This document shows, one piece after another, positions 21,000 through 32,363 of a stretch of DNA of 64,000 nucleotides (positions are counted from its first letter, which is position 1; the number at the start of each line of letters is the position of its first letter). The stretch comes from Mycoplasma enhydrae (GTDB taxonomy: Bacteria; Bacillota_I; Bacilli_A; Mycoplasmatales; Metamycoplasmataceae). The translations under genes were made by a program, and so were the position numbers. Below the pieces are notes generated by a model. That model saw nothing but the letters and a program-made list of their open reading frames with translations, was not told where the DNA came from and made no database searches. Location of the stretch: positions 1 to 64,000 of the forward strand of contig NZ_JAFIRD010000003.1 in the NCBI RefSeq assembly GCF_017116825.1, given 5' to 3'.

Positions 21000-21024
21000 T
21001 TAAATATTAACGTTCAATATTTAA
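21000..21024. repeat. Inverted repeat in the ffh-glyS intergenic region
   Basis: TTAAATATT (21000-21008), 7-nt loop AACGTTC, AATATTTAA (21016-21024). There is no T tract, so it is not an obvious terminator. It lies about 38 bp upstream of the glyS extended -10. Confidence 0.5.
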
Positions 21025-21061
21025 TATAAATATATTAAAAATGGAATAAAAAATTATTTTT

Positions 21062-21070
21062 TGGTAAAAT
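21062..21070 (+). promoter_or_regulatory. Extended -10 of the glyS operon
   Basis: TG-G-TAAAAT at 21062-21070, followed by a leader of about 45 nt ending in a strong GGAGGG Shine-Dalgarno (21115-21120 region) before the glyS ATG. No T-box-like structure is visible in the leader. Confidence 0.5.
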
Positions 21071-21121
21071 TTTATTATTATTTTTAGATTTAATTTTAAA
21101 AATATATTAGCTTGGAGGGTT

Positions 21122-22504
21122 ATGACTAATAATGATAATAAAAATATTCAAGATGTGATAGCTCATTTAAAAAATCAAGGTTTTGTTTTTCAAAATTCAG
21201 AAATATATGGTGGAGTTATTAATACCTGAGATTATGGTCCGTTGGCAACAGCAATGATGTCAGAAATAAAACAACAATGAATTAATGATTTTATTAGAAA
21301 AGAAAAAAACTATCAAATTGATTCGAAAATAATAATGCATAAAAATATATGAAAAGCAAGTGGTCACATTGATAACTTTTCAGATTTTTTGATTGAAAAT
21401 AAAATTAACAATAAAAGATATCGTGCTGATCATATTGTTAAAGACTTATTTCCAGATATTAATGTTGAAAAGTGTAGCTTTGAAGATTTAGAACAAATCA
21501 TAAAACAAAAAGTTAAAAAATATGATGGTTCAGAAACTAATTGAGGGACAATCAAACCTTTTAATTTAATGTTTAGAACTCATATGGGCGCTATTGATAC
21601 TAATGCTTCTGAAACTTTTTTAAGACCTGAAACTGCACAAGGGATATTTGTAAATTTTAAAAACCTAACAAGAACTTCAAGAGCTAAATTACCATTTGGT
21701 ATAGGTCAAATTGGAAAAAGTTTTCGAAATGAAATAACACCTCGTGATTTCATCTTTAGAACTCGTGAATTTGAACAAATGGAATTGGAGTTTTTTTGTG
21801 AAGAAAAAGATAGTGACCATTTTTATAAATACTGAATAAAAAAATGTGAGCAACTAGTTATTTCTCTGGGTTTAAAAAAACAAAATATTAGAATTCGTCC
21901 TCATGAAAAAGAGGAACTTAGCCATTATTCAAAAGGAACAAGTGATATTGAATACTTATTTCCATTTGGTTGAGGCGAATTACTTGGAATAGCAAATCGT
22001 GGTAATTATGACTTAAGTCAACACATAAAGCATTCAAATCAATCATTGGAATACTTAAAAGAAGACGGTTCAAAAATTATTCCATATGTAATTGAGCCTT
22101 CAATTGGACTTGATAGATTATTATTTGCTCTTTTAATTGATGCTTATGAAGTTGAAAAATTAGAAGAAGATGAAAGAGTAGTGCTGAAATTAGATTATAA
22201 AATTTCGCCCTACCAATTAGCTATTTTGCCTTTAATGAAAAAACTATCACCTAAAGCTAAGGAAATTTTTGAAAATTTAATTGAAAATACAAATATTAGA
22301 GTAACTTATGATGAAACTGGTTCAATTGGTAAAAGATACCGTAGACAAGATGCTATAGGAACACCTTATTGCTTAACTATTGATTTTGATACTCTAGAAA
22401 AAAACACTGTAACCATTAGAAATAGAGACACCATGAAACAAGATGTTGTTTCTATAAAAAATATTGAACAATATCTAAGAAATAATGGTTCTAAAAGAAG
22501 ATAG
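21122..22504 (+). CDS. glyS: Glycyl-tRNA synthetase (alpha2, class II)
   Basis: 460 residues, the single-chain alpha2 form, not the alpha/beta GlyQ-GlyS form. It charges tRNA-Gly. Visible landmarks are [17 protein letters not shown] near the N-terminus, [12 protein letters not shown], motif 2 [22 protein letters not shown] (about 199-221), the anticodon-binding region and motif 3 GLDRLLFAL (about 329-337). The ATG follows GGAGGG. Several Trp are TGA. dnaG starts 5 nt after the stop, so glyS heads a glyS-dnaG-rpoD-nfo operon. Confidence 0.96.
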
Positions 22505-22509
22505 GTTTA

Positions 22510-24411
22510 ATGACAAAAGAAAACATTTGAGAATTTATTACATCTAATGTAGACATAATAAGTGTAATTGGTGAATATGTATCACTTCAAAAGCAAGGCA
22601 AAAATTACAAGGCTTGTTGTCCATTTCACGGTGAAAAAACCCCTTCCTTTATCGTTAGCAAAGATAAAGGAATATTTAAATGTTTTGGATGCAATAAAAG
22701 CGGAAATGTTATTAAATTTATAGAAATAATCGAAAATTTAAAAGGAATTGAAGCATTAAAATTTTTAGCACATAAAAATAATTTAGATATTAGTGCATTT
22801 GGTAGTTATTTAAATAGCTCAAATATTTCTTCAGAACACACCAAAATATTTGAAGTTAATAATGCTGCTTTGGATTTTTTTAAATATCAAATTACTTTTG
22901 AAAAATATGGGGCACTAGATGAATTTTTAGCTTCAAGAAATTTAACAAAATCAATTATTAAAGAATTTGAAATTGGTTTTGCACCTAAGAATAAATCAAT
23001 TTATGATAAATTAAAAGAATTAAATTTTGAATCTTTTGCTATTTTTAATTCATCATTAATTTCTTCACATGATAATGTTAATTTTTTTAATGATAGATTA
23101 ATATTTCCAATTCATGATAAATTTGGAAACGTTGTAGCTTTTTCGGGAAGAGATATTACCAATCAATCAGATCCTAAATATTTAAATAGCTCTGAAACAA
23201 TTGTTTTTAAAAAGAATGAAGTAATGTTCAATTACTATCATGCTAAAGAAGAAATAATTAAAACTAACGAAGTTTATTTGGTTGAAGGTCAATTTGATTG
23301 CATCGCTTTATATCGAATTGACATTAAAAATGCTGTTGCTATTATGGGAACGTCCTTATCTGCTATTCATCTAAAAGAATTAAGTAATCGAACAATTAAT
23401 TTGTTTTTCGATAATGATACAGCTGGTATTAATGCGACACTTAAAAATTTAAGAATTATTTTATACTATGCCCAAGACTATAAACTAAATGTTAATTTCA
23501 TAAATAACACTTTAAACAAAGATCCTGATGATTTATATAAACTATATGAAGGTAAAACCTTAAGGCAAATTGCACTTAATAAAATTGATATTGTTGAATA
23601 TTTATATAATTCTTTTAAAAAAATACATGATTCAAATATTTCAGAATCTAAAAAATTTGAAAAATATAAAATATTATTTGAATATATTTATTACATCAAT
23701 AAGCAATTAGTTATAACATTGCAAAATAAACTAGCTGAAAATAAAATAATTGAATCTAAACTATTTGAATCATATTTAAAAGATTTTGCTAAACCAAATT
23801 TTCCTTCAGATAAGTATTTTATTTCTAAGCTAAAAGAATATAAAAAATCAAGTTCTGAACAAAAACAAACCAAACAAAATTCAATTGATTCATATTTTAA
23901 TGTTGATGCAACTAATTTAAATGTTGAAGCACTTACACCTAATGCTCAAATTAATGATCCTAAGCTAAATAACCTAAAATTTAAATCAATAGAACTAAAA
24001 AAACGCTTAAGTCCACATTGAAATTTATTAAATGATATTTTAATAGCAACCTTAAGTCAACCTAATTTTGCTCAAAACTTTACAAATGAACAGTTTCATT
24101 TTTTAACTTTTGATGAAATAGTTCAGCCTACTAGAGAACTTATTTCTTATATTATTGCTAAATCGAAAAAAGGCACCAAAATTAGCATTGATAATATTAT
24201 TCCAATTCTTGAAGAAGATATTAAAAAAACAACTAATGATTTATTGAAAAATAAATACAGCCAATACTTAGCTGAAGCTCAAACACTAAAAAATATAGCC
24301 TTAAATAATCAAAGTATTCTTGAAAAAGATGTCTATGACCAAAAAATCAAGGAACTAATCGAACAAAAACACAAACATAATCCTAAAGAATTGATTACAA
24401 AGAAAGGATAA
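22510..24411 (+). CDS. dnaG: DNA primase
   Basis: 633 residues. N-terminal zinc ribbon: C37-PF-H40 and C58-FG-C61 within KACCPFHGEKTPSF and GIFKCFGCNKSGN. Then the catalytic core with YLNSSET and the TOPRIM acidic motif YLVEGQFDCIALY (about 253-265) and FFDNDTAG. The C-terminal ~200 residues are helical and Lys/Asn-rich and should contain the DnaB-interacting region. It synthesises RNA primers at the replication fork. It begins 5 nt after glyS and is followed 3 nt later by rpoD, the classical dnaG-rpoD macromolecular-synthesis arrangement. Confidence 0.95.
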
Positions 24412-24414
24412 ATT

Positions 24415-25956
24415 ATGGAAGAAAAAGACTTAATGAATTCAATAGAATTAACAATCCAAATTATCGAAAAAGAACTTAAAAAACTTCAAAAAAAGAATGC
24501 TTCAAAAAAGAGTTTATCTCAAGAAGAAGTTTTTAACATTATCGAAAAGAAAAAATTATTTGTAGATGAAGAAGAATCTGATTTGCTTTTAATGAAATTA
24601 CTTGAAAGAAAAATTGTTGTTAATGATGTTGATGAGGGCGATGAAGATGATGTTCTTGGTTTGCTAGAAGATTCGTTATTAGATGAAAAAGACTTAAAAG
24701 AAATAGATAGTGAAGACATTGATAATGAAGAAATTGATGTAGATTCAGAATATGACGATTCTACTGTTGTCCCACGTGATAATTTACCAATTAATCCAAA
24801 AGAAGAAGAAATATACGACGAAGACCAAGACTATATTTCAAATAGTTTACATTTATCTGATGACGATGACGATGAATTTAGTGAATATGGACTTGACGAT
24901 TACGATGATGATTATGATGAACTACCTTGAAAATCAAATAAAAAGGGTGATGAATTTGATGCTTCTAAATTACTAAAAAACTTTGAGAATCAGGAAATTA
25001 GAATAGATAGCAAAAAAAGTAATTCTGAAAATGACAATTTATCAAATAGATTAACCGAAACTAATGATATTGTTAAGTGATACATGCGTTGAATTGGTAA
25101 ATATGGTAAATTACTAACTGCTAAAGAAGAACGCGATTTAGCTGAAAAAATGGAAAATGCTAAAGCAGCAGGTAATGAATATCGGTTCAAAAAAGCTAGA
25201 GACCATTTAGTAAATAGAAACTTACGTCTTGTTATTAATAATGCCAAAAAATACAAAAATAGAGGGCTTAGTTTTATTGATTTAATTTCTGAAGGAAATT
25301 TAGGAATTATGAAAGCTGTTTCAAAATACGATTATAAAACAGGATATAAATTTTCAACTTATGCTACTTGATGAATTAGACAAGCAATTACAAGAGCAGT
25401 AGCAGATCAAGCTAGAACAGTTAGAGTACCAGTTCATATGGTTGAAACAATTAATAAAATCTTAAAAATTGAACGTGAGCTACAACAAGAACAAGGTTAT
25501 CCTCCTACTGATGAACAAATTGCGAAAGCTTATGGTCCAGATTTCACTGCTGAAAGAGTTAGATATATTAGAAAAATAAATATTGATCCAATTTCACTTG
25601 ATAAAAATATTGGTAAAGAAGAAAATTCTAACTTCTCAGACTTTGTTAAGGATGAAAGTATTATTAGCCCTACAAATTTCGCTAGTCAAGAAGAACTTAG
25701 TGTTATTTTAAATGAAATGATAAATTCTTTAAGTGATGAAGCTGATCGTGTATTGATTAGAAAAAGATATGGAGTAGCTGACCCTAATGGTGAACAATAT
25801 CGTCCTCATTCTTTAGATGAATTATCAAAAGAATTAGGTATTAGCAAAGAAAAAGTTCGTCAATTGGAATCAAAAGTTTTAAGAAAACTAAAACACCCAC
25901 AAAAGCGTAAAAGATTAAAAGAATTTTATATGAATGAAAGTTACGATTTAGACTAG
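24415..25956 (+). CDS. rpoD: RNA polymerase primary sigma factor (sigma-70)
   Basis: 513 residues; the ATG lies 3 nt after the dnaG stop and follows AAAGGA. Residues about 75-170 are extremely acidic ([23 protein letters not shown]). After this come region 2 ([24 protein letters not shown]..., [74 protein letters not shown], residues about 220-342), region 3, and region 4 with the helix-turn-helix [30 protein letters not shown]. It directs promoter recognition for essentially all genes here, consistent with the TATAAT boxes noted. Confidence 0.97.
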
Positions 25957-25973
25957 AAATTTGGATATTAATT

Positions 25974-26819
25974 ATGATTAAAATCGGAAGTCACATTTCA
26001 TTTTCAAAGCCCGGTTATTTAGTAGAAGCTGCTAGAGAATCTATTGAAAATGGAGCTAATTGTATGATGATATATTTAGGAGCACCACAGACAACTTTTA
26101 GGATAGATAAAGCTAACTATCAACTTGATGAATACAAGCGATTATATTCTTCTAAAATTAAGCCAGAAGATATTATTGTACATGCTCCTTATATTGTTAA
26201 TCCTTCAAATCCTGCTAAAGCTAATTTTTCAATTGAATTTTTAGTTTCTGAAATTGAAAGAATGAATTATATTGGTGCTAAATATTTAGTTTTACATCCC
26301 GGAGCTCACACCACTTATACAATTGAAGAAGCTAAAAGCAGTTTGATTAATTCTATTAAAAAAATCCTAGATAGAACTAGTGATGTTATTATAGCTTTAG
26401 AAACGATGGCAGGCAACGGTTCAAATTATTGCAATACATTTGAAATACTAAGAGATATTATTAATGAAATAGATAATAATAGAGTGTGCATTTGTCTAGA
26501 TACATGTCACATTTGGGATGCTAATTACAACATTAAGCAATACCAAGAATTTAAACAATATTTAATTAAGAATGATTTTTTGAAATTGATTAAAGTAATT
26601 CATTTAAATGATTCTAAGAATCCTTTAAATTCTAAAAAAGACCGCCATGAAAATATAGGTGAGGGTTACATTGGTTTAGAAGCGCTACAAAAATTCATTT
26701 ATGATAAAGACTTTGATAATATTCCTATCATCTTAGAAACACCTTATATTAATAATAAGCCTCCTTACAAAGAAGAAATTGCTTTATTATTAAACAAAAA
26801 AGAACCTAGTTTGTTCTAA
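25974..26819 (+). CDS. nfo: Endonuclease IV (AP endonuclease)
   Basis: 281 residues, the standard length. TIM-barrel, three-zinc AP endonuclease that cuts 5' of abasic sites in base excision repair. Metal-ligand motifs are visible: IGSHISFSKPG at the start, VHAPYIVN, VLHPGAHTTY, ALETMAGNGSNYC, CLDTCHIWDANY, VIHLNDSKNPLNSKKDRHENIGEGYIG and ILETPY. The ATG is 17 nt after rpoD, so it is probably the last gene of that operon; a bidirectional terminator follows. Confidence 0.96.
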   Translation: MIKIGSHISFSKPGYLVEAARESIENGANCMMIYLGAPQTTFRIDKANYQLDEYKRLYSSKIKPEDIIVHAPYIVNPSNPAKANFSIEFLVSEIERMNYIGAKYLVLHPGAHTTYTIEEAKSSLINSIKKILDRTSDVIIALETMAGNGSNYCNTFEILRDIINEIDNNRVCICLDTCHIWDANYNIKQYQEFKQYLIKNDFLKLIKVIHLNDSKNPLNSKKDRHENIGEGYIGLEALQKFIYDKDFDNIPIILETPYINNKPPYKEEIALLLNKKEPSLF

Positions 26820-26824
26820 ATACT

Positions 26825-26870
26825 AAAAAAGACACTTAAGGACATTTTTTTCCATTAAGTGTCTTTTTTA
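26825..26870. terminator. Bidirectional terminator between nfo and msrAB
   Basis: AAAAAAGACACTTAA (from 26825) pairs with TTAAGTGTCTTTTTT (from 26855). The stem serves both converging genes; its right end overlaps the msrAB stop codon at 26868-26870. Confidence 0.85.
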
Positions 26871-27824
26871 TTTTTGCAATTCTACTATTTCTCTAAAATA
26901 AGGTAAGTATTTTTCATATATTGTATTCTCTAAATCTTTAATACTAATAAATTCTAAAGAAGCACCATTAATACAATATCTTAATGAACCCTTATCTTTA
27001 GGACCATCATTAAAAACATGGCCCAAATGCGAATTTTGAATATTAGAAAGAGTTTCAGTTCGTTTCATATAATGAGAATTATCAATTTCATATTTTATTG
27101 AATCGGTAATTATAGGTTTTGTAAAAGAAGGTCAACCACAGCCCGCATCGTATTTATCTTCACTAGAAAATAAAGGCTCTTTGCTAATTTTATCCACATA
27201 TAAACCAGATTCAGTGTTGTTATTCAAGTTTGAACTAAATGGACGTTCTGTTGCTTTGTTTATCATTATATCTAAGCTTAAATCATCTAAATTAAGAGAA
27301 TCGATATCCTTTTGGTTTAGTTTGCTAAATTTTGCCAATGGCTGGTTTAAAATTGCCAAATCTATGTGGCAATATCCGGATGAATTTTTTTGTAAATAAT
27401 CTTGGTGATATTCTTCTGCTTTTATAAAATGATTTAATTCTTGTATCTCAATAACAGTTTTTTTGTTATTGCGATTTTTTTCATATATTTTTATAGTTAA
27501 AAGGGCACATTTTCGATCATAGTCATTTAGATAATATATACCTGTGCGATATTGTCTGCCGATATCATTTCCTTGTTTATTTAGAGAATAAGGATCTATT
27601 AAAAGCATAAAACGTTCGTAAATTTCAGCAATATTAATAATATTATTGTCATATTCAATTTCAACAACCTCGGCATGATCGGTGTTTTTAAGGTTATAAT
27701 AACTAGTATTGTTAGTTAAACCGTTAGCATAACCAACTGTAGTTTTAATAACTCCTTTAATTTTGCAAAAATATGCTTGTAAACCTCAAAAGCAGCCTCC
27801 TGCTAAATAAATTTTAGATATCAT
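26868..27824 (-). CDS. msrAB: Fused peptide methionine sulfoxide reductase MsrA-MsrB
   Basis: 318 residues. The MsrA half begins MISKIYLAGGCFWGLQAYF with the catalytic Cys in GGCFWG (the Trp is TGA), followed by TDHAEVVEIEYD, the Y..QYRTGIYY motif and the EEYHQDYL segment. The MsrB half starts near residue 190 with EPLFSSEDKYDAGCGWPSF and ends with HLGHVFNDGP and the catalytic Cys in RYCINGASLEF. It lacks the CxxC zinc sites of some MsrB. It repairs oxidised methionine of both stereo forms. The ATG at 27824 follows AAGGAG. Single-gene unit. Confidence 0.95.
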
Positions 27825-27880
27825 TTATTATCTCCTTATATAAGTCTATATATTGTAATATATTAAGTATTTTTCGTTTT

Positions 27881-27912
27881 AAAAATCAAGCGCATTATTT
27901 AATTGCGCTTGA
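27881..27912 (-). terminator. Terminator after pepP
   Basis: On the minus strand, TCAAGCGCA and TGCGCTTGA (plus 27904-27912 and 27886-27894) form a 9-bp stem followed by TTTTT. It lies about 45 nt after the pepP stop. Confidence 0.8.
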
Positions 27913-27957
27913 ATGTAATTTGTATTTTTAAGATCTTAAATTAATCTTGGTATTAGT

Positions 27958-29001
27958 TTATTTATAATCTTCAGGACGACTTAAAACTCTAGCTCCGTCT
28001 TTTGTTACAAGAATTGTATCTTCAACTCTAGCGCCACCTAGACCTTCAACATAAATTCCAGGTTCAACAGTAATTATCATACCTTCTTCTAGCACCACAT
28101 TACCTGCTCTTCTACCAACACCTGGCATTTCATGTACATCAATACCAACACCATGTCCAGTTGAGTGTGTAAAGAATTTACCATAACCTTTTGATTCAAT
28201 GTAATCACGACATATTTTATCAATTTCAGAACTTTCAATTCCAGGTCTTACAGCTTCTCTTCCTAATTTTTGAGCTTCAGTTACAATTTCTAAAATATTA
28301 ATCAATTCTTGTGATTTTGGTTTACCAAAGAAGAATGTTCTAGTAATATCACTTGCTCAACCTTCAAATTGAGCTCCAAAATCAACCTTGACAATATCTC
28401 CATCAGCTAGTTTTCTATTTGTTGGATGGTGGTGTGGTTCAGCGGCATTAGAGCCAAAAGCAATAATGCTATCAAAACTTTCTTTTTCAGCGCCAAATAA
28501 ACGCATTAAATATCCTAATTTATTAGAAGCTTCTAATTCGGTCATTCCTTCGATTAGAATTTTCTTTAGTTCTTCAAATGCTTGTAATGATATTAAACAA
28601 GCTTCTTGAATCTTTGCTATTTCCTCTTCATCTTTTTTAATTCTAAATTGTTTTGCTTTAACATTTTTGATTGTAGCTTTTGGTAATAAAGTCTTGAAGT
28701 ATTCTAAAGTTTGAACTTGTAAATAATCTTCTTCAATACCAATAGTTTTGTAATTTTTCTTTGCTAAAAATTTCCCTAATGAATCTTTTTCTAATAAAAT
28801 TACTTCCACATTTCTAGCGTTTTTGGTGGCATATTCAATATATCTACCATCTACAAATAAAAACGCTTTATCTTTTTCAATAACCAAAAAACCATCTGAA
28901 GTTTGAATATTAGCATATCACAATCTTGTTTGTGGAGCCTCTGATATAATTGCATCTAATTTTGATTCTTCGAATATTTTATTTAATTCTTGTTTTAACA
29001 T
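27958..29001 (-). CDS. pepP: Xaa-Pro aminopeptidase (M24B family)
   Basis: 347 residues. The N-terminal creatinase-like half ends around LVIEKDKAFLFVDGRYIEYATKN. The C-terminal pita-bread domain carries the dinuclear metal motifs VKVDFGAQFEGWASDITRTF, THSTGHGVGIDVHEMPG, MIITVEPGIYVEG and GGARVEDTILVT. It removes an N-terminal residue preceding proline and probably helps recycle imported peptides. The ATG at 29001 follows AGGAG. It is 23 nt downstream of rpmG on the same strand, likely co-transcribed. PepP and PepQ cannot be separated on sequence reading alone. Confidence 0.9.
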
Positions 29002-29024
29002 TTAAATCTCCTAAATTTTATTGA

Positions 29025-29177
29025 TTATTTTTTTTCTTTATGATCTGTATGAGCATTACATTTCGAACAATATTTTGTTACTTCCATTTTTTCAGGATGT
29101 AATTTTTTATTCTTTTTAGTAATGTAATTTTCCATTTTACACTTTTCGCATCTTAGTGTTAAACCTTCTCTAGGCAT
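29025..29177 (-). CDS. rpmG: 50S ribosomal protein L33
   Basis: 50 residues, [20 protein letters not shown] at the start and two CxxC pairs (C10/C13 and C37/C40) that should bind zinc, the C+ form of L33. A perfect AGGAGG site precedes the ATG. The preceding ~135 bp hold TATAAT-like boxes (minus strand, about 29205-29210). Co-oriented with pepP. Confidence 0.95.
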   Translation of the reverse strand: MPREGLTLRCEKCKMENYITKKNKKLHPEKMEVTKYCSKCNAHTDHKEKK

Positions 29178-29289
29178 AGTTCCTCCTGTGTTTAAAAATG
29201 CTCAATTATATGCATTAAAAATAATAATAAATTATATATTAAAAATGCTTATAATGTTACATTTTATTAGTAAGTTTTAAATGCTCAAT

Positions 29290-29322
29290 TTTAAATAAAA
29301 AAGCTAGATTGGCTCTAGCTTT
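29290..29322 (-). terminator. Terminator overlapping the pgsA stop codon
   Basis: Minus strand: AAAGCTAGA, loop GCCAA, TCTAGCTTT then TTTATTT. The 5' arm contains the last codons and the TAG stop of pgsA (29315-29317). Confidence 0.75.
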
Positions 29323-30217
29323 CAAAAAATGGATCTTCGTTTTCAATTCTTTGTGAATTAGATATTTGATTATTTTCATTTTGCTGTTCTGGGATTTCAA
29401 TTTCTGTTTCAATATTAGAGTCTGTTGGAATTTGAATTGAATCACTAGTCATTTTTTCTAGTTCTTCTTTAGCTTTTTGTTCGCTAATATCAATATTATA
29501 TTGTTTAGAAATACCTTTTAAGTATTTAGATAGATATATAATTCCACTTACTCAAGAAAACACTAAACCAATTATTAAAGGTATATTAACATATAAAATA
29601 AATAAATCATTGGCTATTCATTCACCTGAACCTTCTTTGGTTTCTTTTACCATTCAAGGTGCTGAAAAAGCAACGGTTATTAAAGCAAATGATACAATGA
29701 TAGTTTTTACTTTTCCTCATCAGCTCGAAGCTACTTTAATATCTTTTTTAACAGCATAAACTCTTGCTCCATCTACTAAAATATCTCTTAGTATAAATAG
29801 AATTGCAAGTGGTAAATAGCTATAGTTCATTACTGATAAAAATATTAGCATCAAAGTAGTAGCAATTTTATCAGCAATTGGATCAAATATTTTTCCAAAT
29901 TGCGATACTGTTTTAGTTTTTCGGGCTATGTGTCCATCTACAAAATCGGTAATCATTGCTAATATAAAAATGGTTACACTTACTCAATAAATGGCTGATA
30001 GACCTACTTTATAAGTTTGGTCACCAACTAGTGTAATTTTGTCATATCAAAATGTGCCACCAAAACGCACCATAATAATAAATGCAGATGACATCAAAGC
30101 AATAAATGGTATCATTAGCACCATTCTCAAAACTGTTAATCAGTTTGCAACACCAAATTTTTTTAATGGTTTATTTGTATTTGGTGTCATATCTTTCTTA
30201 TTTTTTTTATTCTTCAT
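29315..30217 (-). CDS. pgsA: CDP-diacylglycerol-glycerol-3-phosphate 3-phosphatidyltransferase
   Basis: 300 residues. The CDP-alcohol phosphotransferase signature reads D-x2-D-G-x2-A-R-x8-G-x3-D-x3-D: DFVDGHIARKTKTVSQFGKIFDPIADK (about residues 86-112). Hydrophobic segments flank it (WLTVLRMVLMIPFIALM, WVSVTIFILAMI, LILFLSVMNYSYLPL, IVSFALITVAF, LIIGLVFSWVSGIIYL). It makes phosphatidylglycerophosphate in the membrane. A hydrophilic, Glu/Gln/Asn-rich tail of ~60 residues beyond the last helix is longer than usual. The ATG overlaps the end of the upstream membrane-protein gene by 11 nt. Confidence 0.93.
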
Positions 30218-30716
30218 AAAACTTTCTTTCTATTGATTCGTTTGTAAGTTGTTCTAATTCATGTTTTCTTTCACCTTCAGGAACATGTTTATATTGATCT
30301 TTAAAAAAATCAATCACATTGGGAATTTTTTTAGCTCATAAATTAGCTTGAGTTAAAGTAATTAATTCAGCATTTGTAACAAATTCCTCATATTTTTTAT
30401 CACCATGAAAATGAATTGCAAAATCTTCTCTGGAAATTAGAATATTTAATAATCTTTTAGCACCTAACTTGATTTGACCCATTTTATAATCTGTAGTTTT
30501 AGCTTCAAATTTCGCTAATTCATTTTCAGTGTAATTAATGATTAAATTGTATGTCAAAATAAATTCATAGTATAAAGACAATGCTTCTTTTAATTTCTTG
30601 GCTTCTAGTTTTTCTTGTTTTCTCTTTATTATTTTTGGTTTGGTAAACTTTCAAATTATATAAGCAATAATAAAAGCTAATATAATCGAAAGTAAAACAT
30701 AAATTATTGACTGCAT
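30207..30716 (-). CDS. Small membrane-anchored protein of unknown function
   Basis: 169 residues. One N-terminal transmembrane helix (IIYVLLSIILAFIIAYIIW, about 4-22) is followed by a highly charged helical region (KPKIIKRKQEKLEAKKLKEAL...) and a cytoplasmic-type domain rich in Lys/Glu. The ATG at 30716 follows GGAGAAAA. The 3' end overlaps pgsA by 11 nt, indicating translational coupling with a membrane phospholipid enzyme. No family is recognised. Confidence 0.8.
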
Positions 30717-30818
30717 TGCTTTTTTTCTCCTTTATAAAATAAAATAGCCAAATTTATATCAAAATTATACTATTTAAATAGTTTTTAATAAGTATATTAT
30801 ACTTTGCTAAATTACTTT

Positions 30819-32348
30819 TTACTTTTGATCTTTAAATTCTTTAAATAAAATCAAACTTTCAAAGGGTCCAAGAGTTTTAGGTGTGTCTGAATAGAATTTA
30901 TTGGCATAGGTTGAAGATAAGATTGAATATTCATTTAAGGGTACAACTTTGTTATGTTTATTAGAAATATTAATTAAAAATGTAATTCGTTTATTGCGAC
31001 TTTTTTTAGTAATTTTAAAAATACCTTTTTTATTGTATCTAATATTCAATTTTGCTGAATTAAGAAATTCTGTGTAATCAGAATCAAAAATAAATTTATT
31101 TAAAAAATAAACATAATTTAGTGAACTTTCTTTATTATCTAATTGATTCTTTACATTGATATATGAATAATTTAGGGCACATGGGACTTTTTGGGGATTG
31201 CTTTTAGTAGCTCCTGCAAAACGATCGTTATTTCAAGACATTCAAGTGTATGAAGTTCATTTATTGAAATATCATTGATATTTAAAATACTCTTCAGAAT
31301 TGATATTTTTAGATTGATAGTATCTTTTTTCTTCATTGTAATCTTCATTATTAAAATCAAAATTATTATTTATTTTTGCTCTTAACATTCCAATTTCATC
31401 GCCATAATAAATTCCAATAGAATTATTAGCAGCATACAATAAACTAAAAAAAGATTTAGCCGATTCATTAAAATAAGCTTTTTCATTGCCTCATTTAGAT
31501 ATCATTCTTCCTGACAAATCAGATCCTAGAGAAATGATTGCTCGTTTATCTTTCAGCAGCACTTCGAGTAGTTTAAATAATTGCTGAAAATTTAAGTTAT
31601 TTTTTTTATTATGTTTAAGGTCTTCTTTATTGTTTAATGTTGAAATCGAATTAACATATAAATAGTCAAAACAAATACTTTTAGTTAGCAATAATTGTTC
31701 TAATAATATTACATTATCGGTATTAGATTTTAAGATAATGGTTATCTCAGGTCTTTTTCTTTTAATAATTTTGTACAAATCTTCTAAAAATTGAAATTTG
31801 ATTTCATCTTTCAAATTTGATTTTATTAAAAATTCAAAATTATCTAAAACAATTGCTTTAATATCAAGTTTCAAATAAAAATCTAAAATTTCTTCAAAGT
31901 ATCTAATGAAATTAGCAATTTCTGACAATGAAATTTTTTGAATATCTTTATTAATTAAATAAGGATCTAATCTGGTTAAATATTGAGGCGATTCTTTATC
32001 TTTATCTAAGTTATATAAACTCATCATATTGCATCAGTTTATATATGATTGTTTAACTGAAACTAAATCAAGAGTTGGAGCTATTTTAATATTATTTTCA
32101 TAAAAACTTCTTACAAGTTTTACAAAATCCTTAACTGAGCCATATTTTGTTCTAATAACATCTAAATTAAACTCATTTTGATATTGATTAAGTACATTAT
32201 CCAAAACTACATAATTTACATTTAATTTTTTGAAATATTCTAGTTTAGTTAAAATTCCATTAAAGTCACCCACACCACTATCATTAGTATCAAAAAATGT
32301 ATTTATTTTAAGTTCATACAATATTATTCTTTTAGTAAATAAATCCAT
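30819..32348 (-). CDS. Degenerate GH13 alpha-amylase/glucosidase-fold protein
   Basis: 509 residues. The GH13 layout is recognisable: IILYELKINTFFDTNDSGVGDFNGILTKLEYFKKLNVNYVVLD at the N-terminus, KYGSVKDFVKLVRSFYENNIKIAPTLDLV (about 68-96), and SIGIYYGDEIGM near 310. The conserved catalytic regions are eroded: region I DxVxNH reads DLVSVK, region II FRxD reads AIVLDN (Arg lost, Asp169 kept), the region III Glu cannot be found in ITIILKSNT, and region IV NHD reads GSD. Activity is therefore doubtful. The ATG at 32348 follows GGAG; a TTG at 32363 touching the holA stop is less likely. It lies 15 nt downstream of holA. Confidence 0.75.
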
Positions 32349-32363
32349 AAATGTACTCTCCAA

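Noticed and set aside
20892-21121. Possible T-box riboswitch before glyS
   Set aside because: The inverted repeat at 21000-21024 has no T-box sequence, specifier loop or antiterminator, and lies upstream of the likely -10.
31172-31360. A 62-codon minus-strand frame inside the GH13 gene
   Set aside because: It is in another frame than the GH13 gene, which reads continuously through this stretch with TGA as Trp.
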